Part shown: positions 59,317 to 64,000 of the stretch, piece by piece
Layout of the letters: each line of letters starts with the position of its first letter
How positions within the stretch are numbered: position 1 is the first letter of the stretch
NCBI GenBank assembly: GCA_963751165.1
Contig: CAVVTP010000001.1
Coordinates: 186,001 to 250,000, forward strand
Reading direction: 5' to 3'
DNA length: 64,000 nucleotides
Source: Roseiarcus sp963751165
Lineage (GTDB): Bacteria > Pseudomonadota > Alphaproteobacteria > Rhizobiales > Beijerinckiaceae
Position numbers and translations under genes: made by a program
Notes under the pieces: model-generated
The model's database searches: none
Seen by the model: the letters and a program-made list of their open reading frames with translations, nothing else
What the model was told of the DNA's origin: nothing

Positions 59317-59697
59317 ATGAACGATGCGAGCAGCACCGCCTTTTCGCAGCAGACCGTGTTGAAACAGCCGTCTCAGATGCCGGCCGAAGAATTGCGGGAG
59401 CTGACCGATTTGATCATCGCCGCGCTCAAGACGGTCTACGACCCGGAAATCCCGGCGGATATCTACGAGCTCGGTCTCATCTACAACGTCGATATCGACG
59501 ACAGCCGCTTCGTTACGATCGAGATGACGCTGACGGCGCCGGCCTGTCCCGTAGCCGGGGAAATGCCGCAGTGGGTCGAGAACGCTGTCAGTGTGGTCCC
59601 GGGGGTGTCGGGCGCGAAAGTGAACATGGTTTTCGATCCGCCATGGGACCAGAGCCGCATGTCGGACGAGGCGCGGGTGGCCTTGGACATGTGGTGA
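59317..59697 (+). CDS. sufT: SufT / DUF59 (MIP18-type) Fe-S assembly factor
   Basis: A 126-residue protein, MNDASSTAFSQQTVLKQPSQ, with the DUF59 core ADIYELGLIYNVDIDDSRFV, TLTAPACPVAGEMPQWVENA and MVFDPPWDQSRMSDEARVAL. SufT assists maturation of Fe-S proteins. It is 17 bases after sufS in the same operon; a hairpin at 59714-59742 follows and may end transcription. Confidence 0.9.
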   Translation: MNDASSTAFSQQTVLKQPSQMPAEELRELTDLIIAALKTVYDPEIPADIYELGLIYNVDIDDSRFVTIEMTLTAPACPVAGEMPQWVENAVSVVPGVSGAKVNMVFDPPWDQSRMSDEARVALDMW

Positions 59698-59713
59698 GTT
59701 CGCGACTCCGTTC

Positions 59714-59742
59714 CGTCCCCAGCTTCGCTTAGCTTCGCTGGG
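59714..59742. repeat. Hairpin after sufT, associated with 97-bp repeat
   Basis: TCCCCAGC and GCTGGGGA form the stem; the loop TTCGCTTAGCTTC matches the hairpin at 24250-24281 apart from small changes. It may serve as transcript end for the suf operon. Confidence 0.65.
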
Positions 59743-59758
59743 GAAAGTGGTGCGAAGC

Positions 59759-59855
59759 GCCGGATGGGGTGTGGCCCGCTGCTTCGACTTTAAGTCGGAT
59801 CGCACGACCGTCCCCGCGAACTTGCATCGATCCACACTGCTTTCCGCACTCCATC
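59759..59855 (-). repeat. 97-bp MITE-like repeat, copy 2
   Basis: It begins CGGATGGGGTGTGG and ends CCGCACTCCATCGG (imperfect inverse). It aligns without gaps to the reverse complement of 24111-24207; the first 20 bases and the block CCCGCGAACTTGCA-like region are best conserved. It sits between sufT and the transporter genes. Confidence 0.75.
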
Positions 59856-59970
59856 GGGCCCTCCGGGCCGCCTTCCCCACCTCGCCGCGAAGGGGCCGCG
59901 CGCATAAGACTTGCGCGGCAGAGGCCGGTTCGTCAGCATCATCCAGAACCTGTCCGGACCGAGCGGCCAA

Positions 59971-61128
59971 GTGAACGACGCGCGCCTCAACGACCCGCGG
60001 GTGCGGGGAATTGCCTATCAAGCGCTGCTGCTTCTGACGGTCGGCGTGCTGGTCGCCGGCGGCGCCTACAACGCCTATGTCAATATGAAAGCCCGTGGGA
60101 TTCCCATGGGCTTCGGCTTCTGGAATCAGGTCGCCGGCTTCGACATCAACCTTCACCTGATTCCCTATTCCGCCGTTTCGACCTATGGCCAGGCCTTTTG
60201 GGTCGGCCTGATCAATACGCTCCTCGTCGCCGCCATCTGCATTCCGCTCGCGACGCTGGTCGGATTCGCGGTCGGCGTCGCCCGCCTGTCGCCGAACTGG
60301 CTCATGTCCCGGTCCGCCCTCGTTTATACCAATGTGCTGCGCAACACGCCGCTCCTGCTCTTGTTGCTGTTCTGGTACAATGCGGTCCTGAAATCCTTGC
60401 CGGGGCCGCGCCAGTCGATAGGCCTCGGCGGCCTCGTCTATCTCAACAACCGGGGACTTTACCTGCCGGGGCCGGTCATGCTTCCCGCGGCAAAATCCTT
60501 CTTCGCCGCGCTCGGTCTGGCTCTGGCCGCCTTTCTCGCGTTTCAAATCTGGGCGCGGCGCCGTCAGATGCGCACCGGGGCCCAGGCCCCTGTCTGGCTC
60601 GTCTCGGCGGTGCTTCTTCTCGGGCTCCCCGCGGTCGCGGTTGTCGCGGCCGGGGCGCCGTTTTCCCTCGACGTCTCCAAGCTCAGCGGCTTCAATCTGA
60701 AGGGCGGAATCCAGGTCATTCCGGAGTTGGCCGCGCTTGTCATCGGGCTCGTGACCTTCACTTCCGCCTTCATCGCCGAGATCGTTCGCGCCGGCGTCCA
60801 GGCCGTGCCCTACGGCCAGGTGGAGGCGGCCGCCGCGCTCGGGCTGCACCGGGGACTGGCGAACCGGCTGGTCGTCGTCCCCCAGGCCATGCGCCTTATT
60901 GTCCCGCCCTTGACTTCGCAATATGTCAACATCGTCAAGAACTCGTCGCTCGCGGTGTTCATCGGCTACCCGGACCTCGTGCAGATTTTCGCCGGAACGG
61001 TGCTCAACCAGACCCAGGCGGCGGTGCAGGTGATGGCGATCACGATGGCGGTCTACCTCGCCATATCGCTCGCCGTCGCCGCGGCGCTCAACGCCTACAA
61101 CGCAACCCACGCAATCAAGGAGCGCTGA
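59971..61128 (+). CDS. aapQ: Polar amino-acid ABC transporter permease (AapQ-like)
   Basis: About 385 residues from a GTG at 59971 (VNDARLNDPRVRGIAYQALL); the frame runs open to a TTG at 59911, still within reach. It has the His/Glu/Gln/Arg/opine TM-region signature (EIVRAGVQAVPYGQVEAAAA, ALGLHRGLANRLVVVPQAMR, the EAA loop) and around eight membrane helices. It is longer than usual HisM-type permeases, as AapQ is. It imports polar amino acids with aapM and aapP downstream. The gene starts right after the 97-bp repeat. Confidence 0.88.
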   Translation: MNDARLNDPRVRGIAYQALLLLTVGVLVAGGAYNAYVNMKARGIPMGFGFWNQVAGFDINLHLIPYSAVSTYGQAFWVGLINTLLVAAICIPLATLVGFAVGVARLSPNWLMSRSALVYTNVLRNTPLLLLLLFWYNAVLKSLPGPRQSIGLGGLVYLNNRGLYLPGPVMLPAAKSFFAALGLALAAFLAFQIWARRRQMRTGAQAPVWLVSAVLLLGLPAVAVVAAGAPFSLDVSKLSGFNLKGGIQVIPELAALVIGLVTFTSAFIAEIVRAGVQAVPYGQVEAAAALGLHRGLANRLVVVPQAMRLIVPPLTSQYVNIVKNSSLAVFIGYPDLVQIFAGTVLNQTQAAVQVMAITMAVYLAISLAVAAALNAYNATHAIKER

Positions 61129-62256
61129 GTGAGCGACGCGCTCGTTTTCGTCCGGGAATTTTCCGAGCCGCAGGATCCGCCACCGAGCCTCACCGGCGGC
61201 GCCGCGTCGTGGGCGAAAGCCAATCTCTTTTCTTCGATCGGCTCGAGCCTGACGACGTTCGTCTTTATCGCGCTCGCGCTTTGGCTGCTGCCCCCGTTGA
61301 TCGGCTGGGCGACGACGAAGGCTGTGTGGTCCGCTCCCGACGGCGCCCTGTGCCGGCAGCATCAGGACGGCGCCTGCTGGGCGTTCATTGCGGCGAAAAT
61401 GGACTACCTCAGCTTCGGGTCCTATCCGATCGCGGAGCGATGGCGCGTCAACGTCGTCGAGGCGATCGGCGCCGGCCTGATCATGTGGCTGCTTTGGCCG
61501 GGCGCGGCGCGCCGCGGCTTGGCCGCGCTCATGTTTTTCATCGCCTATCCGGTCCTGGCTTTCGTGCTGCTGCACGGTTCTCACACGCTTGGCCTGCCCT
61601 TCGTCGATTCCCAGCTTTGGGGAGGCGTCTTCGTTTCCTTGCTGACCGCGGTCGTCGGCATCGTCTTTTCGCTGCCCCTCGGCGTCCTGCTCGCGCTCGG
61701 GCGGCGATCCCGAATGCCGGTCGTCCGGACGGCGAGCGTCCTGTTCATCGAATTCGTGCGCGGCGTGCCGTTTATCACGGTCCTGTTCATGGCGAATACG
61801 ATCCTGCCCCTGTTCGCGCCCGAGTCGTGGGCGCCGGACCGGCTGCTCAGGCCGCTCGTCGGCATCGCCCTGTTCTCTGCGGCCTATATGGCCGAGGAAG
61901 TGCGCGGTGGGCTGCAATTGCTCGGGCGCGGCCAATATGAAGGCGCGATGGCGCTCGGCCTGCACTATCCGTTGATGATGGGGCTGGTCGTCCTGCCCCA
62001 GGCGCTGACCATGGTCATCCCCGGCATCCTCAACAATTTCGTCGGCCTGTTCATGGACACAACCCTGGTCTCGATCGTCGGCGTGACCGATTTTCTCGAG
62101 GCGATGAACAACGCCTTCAAGGATCCGGTCTGGAGCGGGCCGACGATCATGGCGACCGGCTACGTCTTCGCCGGAATGTTCTACTTCGCCGTATGCTACG
62201 GCATGACCCGGTACTCGGCGTTCGTCGAGCGCAGCCTGGCGAAGGGCCGCAGATGA
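61129..62256 (+). CDS. aapM: Polar amino-acid ABC transporter permease (AapM-like)
   Basis: A 375-residue membrane protein from a GTG directly after the aapQ stop. The last third holds the permease fold: VVGIVFSLPLGVLLALGRRS, IEFVRGVPFITVLFMANTIL, and the EAA loop ALGLHYPLMMGLVVLPQALT. The first third holds extra helices typical of AapM. It pairs with AapQ. Ends in ATGA overlap with the ATPase gene. Confidence 0.9.
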   Translation: MSDALVFVREFSEPQDPPPSLTGGAASWAKANLFSSIGSSLTTFVFIALALWLLPPLIGWATTKAVWSAPDGALCRQHQDGACWAFIAAKMDYLSFGSYPIAERWRVNVVEAIGAGLIMWLLWPGAARRGLAALMFFIAYPVLAFVLLHGSHTLGLPFVDSQLWGGVFVSLLTAVVGIVFSLPLGVLLALGRRSRMPVVRTASVLFIEFVRGVPFITVLFMANTILPLFAPESWAPDRLLRPLVGIALFSAAYMAEEVRGGLQLLGRGQYEGAMALGLHYPLMMGLVVLPQALTMVIPGILNNFVGLFMDTTLVSIVGVTDFLEAMNNAFKDPVWSGPTIMATGYVFAGMFYFAVCYGMTRYSAFVERSLAKGRR

Positions 62257-63011
62257 CGGCGCCTCCGCCGCAGAGCGACGCCGCCATCGACTTCGTCGGC
62301 GTCCACAAATGGTACGGAAGCTTTCACGCGTTGCGCAACATCAACCTGACGATCGGGCGTGGAGAGCGGATCGTCATCTGCGGCCCGTCGGGCTCCGGCA
62401 AGTCGACGCTGATCCGGTGCGTCAACGGCCTCGAGGAGCATCAGCGGGGCTCGATCGTGGTCGACGGCGTGGAGCTCACGCCGAACATCAAGCGCATCGA
62501 CGAGGTGCGCCGCGAGGTCGGCATGGTCTTCCAGACCTTCAACCTCTTTCCCCATTTGACGGTCCTGGAGAATTGCACCCTGGCGCCGATCTGGGTTCGC
62601 CGGATGCCGAAGCGCGACGCGGAGGAGTTGGCGATGAAGCTGCTCACGCGGGTAAAAATCCCCGAGCAGGCGTCCAAGCACCCCGGCCAGTTGTCGGGCG
62701 GTCAGCAACAGCGGGTGGCGATCGCGCGCGCGCTCTGCATGAGTTCGAAGATCATGCTGTTCGACGAGCCGACCTCGGCGCTCGATCCCGAGATGGTGAA
62801 AGAGGTGCTCGACACGATGACCGCGCTTGCCGAGGAGGGCATGACGATGATCGTCGTGTCGCACGAGATGGGCTTCGCGCGGCAGATCGCCGACCGGGTC
62901 GTGTTTATGGACAACGGCGAAATCGTCGAGATCAACGCGCCCGGGCCGTTCTTCGACGATCCCAAGCACCCGCGAACGAGGCTGTTCCTGAGCCAGATCC
63001 TGCGCCACTGA
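62253..63011 (+). CDS. aapP: Polar amino-acid ABC transporter ATPase (AapP-like)
   Basis: A 252-residue ATPase starting MTAPPPQSDAAIDFVGVHKW at an ATG overlapping the aapM stop. Walker A GPSGSGKSTLIRCVNGL, signature LSGGQQQRVAIARALCM, Walker B KIMLFDEPTSALDPEM and switch His VVSHEMGFARQ. It powers amino-acid import. The operon has no periplasmic binding protein gene (aapJ) within the window, upstream or downstream. Confidence 0.93.
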   Translation: MTAPPPQSDAAIDFVGVHKWYGSFHALRNINLTIGRGERIVICGPSGSGKSTLIRCVNGLEEHQRGSIVVDGVELTPNIKRIDEVRREVGMVFQTFNLFPHLTVLENCTLAPIWVRRMPKRDAEELAMKLLTRVKIPEQASKHPGQLSGGQQQRVAIARALCMSSKIMLFDEPTSALDPEMVKEVLDTMTALAEEGMTMIVVSHEMGFARQIADRVVFMDNGEIVEINAPGPFFDDPKHPRTRLFLSQILRH

Positions 63012-63173
63012 GCGGCTGATCGCCTGCCGACATTCGCCGCAAAGGGCGCCTCTGGATGAGGTCCATGACTTTTGACAGGGGCCAAAGAGAGCAGAATTGC
63101 GCTCCGACCCCGCGACGCGCTGGCGACGGACGCGGACTTCCGCCGCGCCGCGTCGTTGGCCTTCAACCTGGAT

Positions 63174-64000
63174 CTAGAAGCCGCTTTCGAGGCCGACTTG
63201 CCCCCAGAAGGCGCACTGGTGCTCCGCCCCGAAGTCGAACAAGGGCTGTGGCTGCGGCGTCACGAGCGCCTGGACGTCATCGGAAGTGCTGTCATAACGC
63301 CGCCAATAGCCGTAGCCATGTCCGGCCCATCCCGCCAGAACCGGCTTCCATCCCGTCCCCGACTGGTTGGGGTCGAGCGTCGCGACGAAATTGGTCCAAT
63401 ACTGGACCATTTCCTGCGAGAGGCGCTGTTCGGCCGCGCTCAGGGGGAAGGGATCGGTCGAGACCTGATTGTAGAGGTTGGGAAAAAACGCGTTCGGATT
63501 GAAGAGGAACTGGAGCTCGCTGGCATGGGCCGCCCCGTACGGGAAGACGGTGGGCAGGTTGAAGAGTTCCGGCGCGTTCGTGTCCTTGAACTCGTACGCC
63601 CACACCGGGACGTATTTGCTCAGGAGTTGGTCGGCGGTGCGCGCCGTGCAGGCGAACAGCGAGTCGGTGACGATCGCGGCCACCGCCTCTCCCGGAGCCG
63701 CCGCCGCGCCGTCCGCCATATAGTTGGCGATCGGGTAATTGCTCTCGATCGTCGCTAGCGGAGGATTAGGGTATGCGGCAAACAGGTCCGCGACCGTGCT
63801 CGCATAGGTATCGCTGGTCACGACGCCGTTGAACAGCGGAACGAAGAGGCGACCCTCGTCGAGGTTGGTCCCCTGAATCACCGGGACTTTGTTGAAGTTG
63901 TCGTCGCTGAAGGCCTGTTGCGGCGGTTCCGGCAAGGTCAGGACGTTCGGTCCCTCCACGACGACCCAGCCGAGCGGCAAGGCAGCGGCGAGAACCGCGG
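63174..64000 (-). CDS. Type B carboxylesterase, C-terminal part; 5' end outside window
   Basis: The frame is open to the right edge. IQGTNLDEGRLFVP carries the catalytic-Glu region of the carboxylesterase type B family (usually GxNxDEG), and VFPYGAAHASELQFLFNPNA carries the catalytic His region. The end is YWTNFVATLDPNQSGTGWKP and a hydrophobic C-terminal stretch. The nucleophile Ser lies in the missing part. Probably exported, as many bacterial members are, but the signal is not visible. It converges on the amino-acid transporter. Confidence 0.8.
   Translation of the reverse strand, partial: AVLAAALPLGWVVVEGPNVLTLPEPPQQAFSDDNFNKVPVIQGTNLDEGRLFVPLFNGVVTSDTYASTVADLFAAYPNPPLATIESNYPIANYMADGAAAAPGEAVAAIVTDSLFACTARTADQLLSKYVPVWAYEFKDTNAPELFNLPTVFPYGAAHASELQFLFNPNAFFPNLYNQVSTDPFPLSAAEQRLSQEMVQYWTNFVATLDPNQSGTGWKPVLAGWAGHGYGYWRRYDSTSDDVQALVTPQPQPLFDFGAEHQCAFWGQVGLESGF

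Noticed and set aside
59230..61965. A 911-codon antisense open frame across sufT and the transporter genes
   Set aside because: It crosses several well-identified genes and has shadow composition (Arg/Asp/Gly-rich), no motifs.

Overview
The window looks like chromosome of a high-GC alphaproteobacterium of the order Hyphomicrobiales (Rhizobiales). The signs are an Usg-family protein, a DUF2093 protein, an HdaA-type DnaA regulator next to an AI-2E/PerM permease and purMN-ppk-ppx, an rpsU with a basic tail, a sufBCDS-sufT run and an Aap-type amino-acid transporter. Family level (Beijerinckiaceae/Methylocystaceae-like) is only a guess.

Layout. 1-15 kb is a surface-polysaccharide locus: a methyltransferase/double-GT2 fusion, a TylF-type O-methyltransferase, three GT4 glycosyltransferases, a degraded glycosyltransferase zone, a class I methyltransferase, a TPR/glycosyltransferase-like protein, and three genes (RmlD-like reductase, CapE-like dehydratase, WecB/CapG-like 2-epimerase) that should make a UDP-2-acetamido-2,6-dideoxy-L-hexose. 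15-18.4 kb holds an orphan HicA-like gene, usg, and groES-groEL behind a degenerate CIRCE element. 18.4-24.3 kb is accessory DNA: two tandem paralogous HTH proteins, a broken vapBC with a duplicated vapC start, an XRE-antitoxin relic, an FAD monooxygenase, an IS110 remnant and a 97-bp MITE-like repeat.

24.3-30.2 kb is a beta-oxidation operon on the minus strand (acyl-CoA dehydrogenase, GFA-family protein, thiolase, FadJ-type fusion) with a palindrome upstream. 30.3-33.2 kb holds an exported serine hydrolase, a GNAT acetyltransferase and a sulfotransferase fragment. 33.3-36.3 kb holds two abutting insertion sequences, IS701-type and IS1182-type, each bounded by CTAG. 36.4-40.2 kb is a three-gene oxidative catabolic cluster (Gfo/Idh/MocA, TIM-barrel isomerase, KstD-like flavoprotein).

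40.5-64 kb is mostly conserved core: DUF2093, a secreted protein, rpsU, a TPR lipoprotein, accB-accC, hdaA and its permease, a VOC protein and a CDP-alcohol phosphatidyltransferase divergent from purM-purN-ppk-ppx, then sufB-C-D-S-T, a second copy of the 97-bp repeat, a polar amino-acid ABC transporter (QMP, no binding protein in view) and the end of a type B carboxylesterase.

Many genes carry one-base frameshifts, mostly between 15.8 and 40 kb. Four of them (two in the thiolase, one each in acyl-CoA dehydrogenase and ppx) are repaired by removing one T from a TTCG run, which points to sequence error rather than gene death. Those reading frames should be treated as probably intact in the organism. 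No tRNA, rRNA or CRISPR array was seen.
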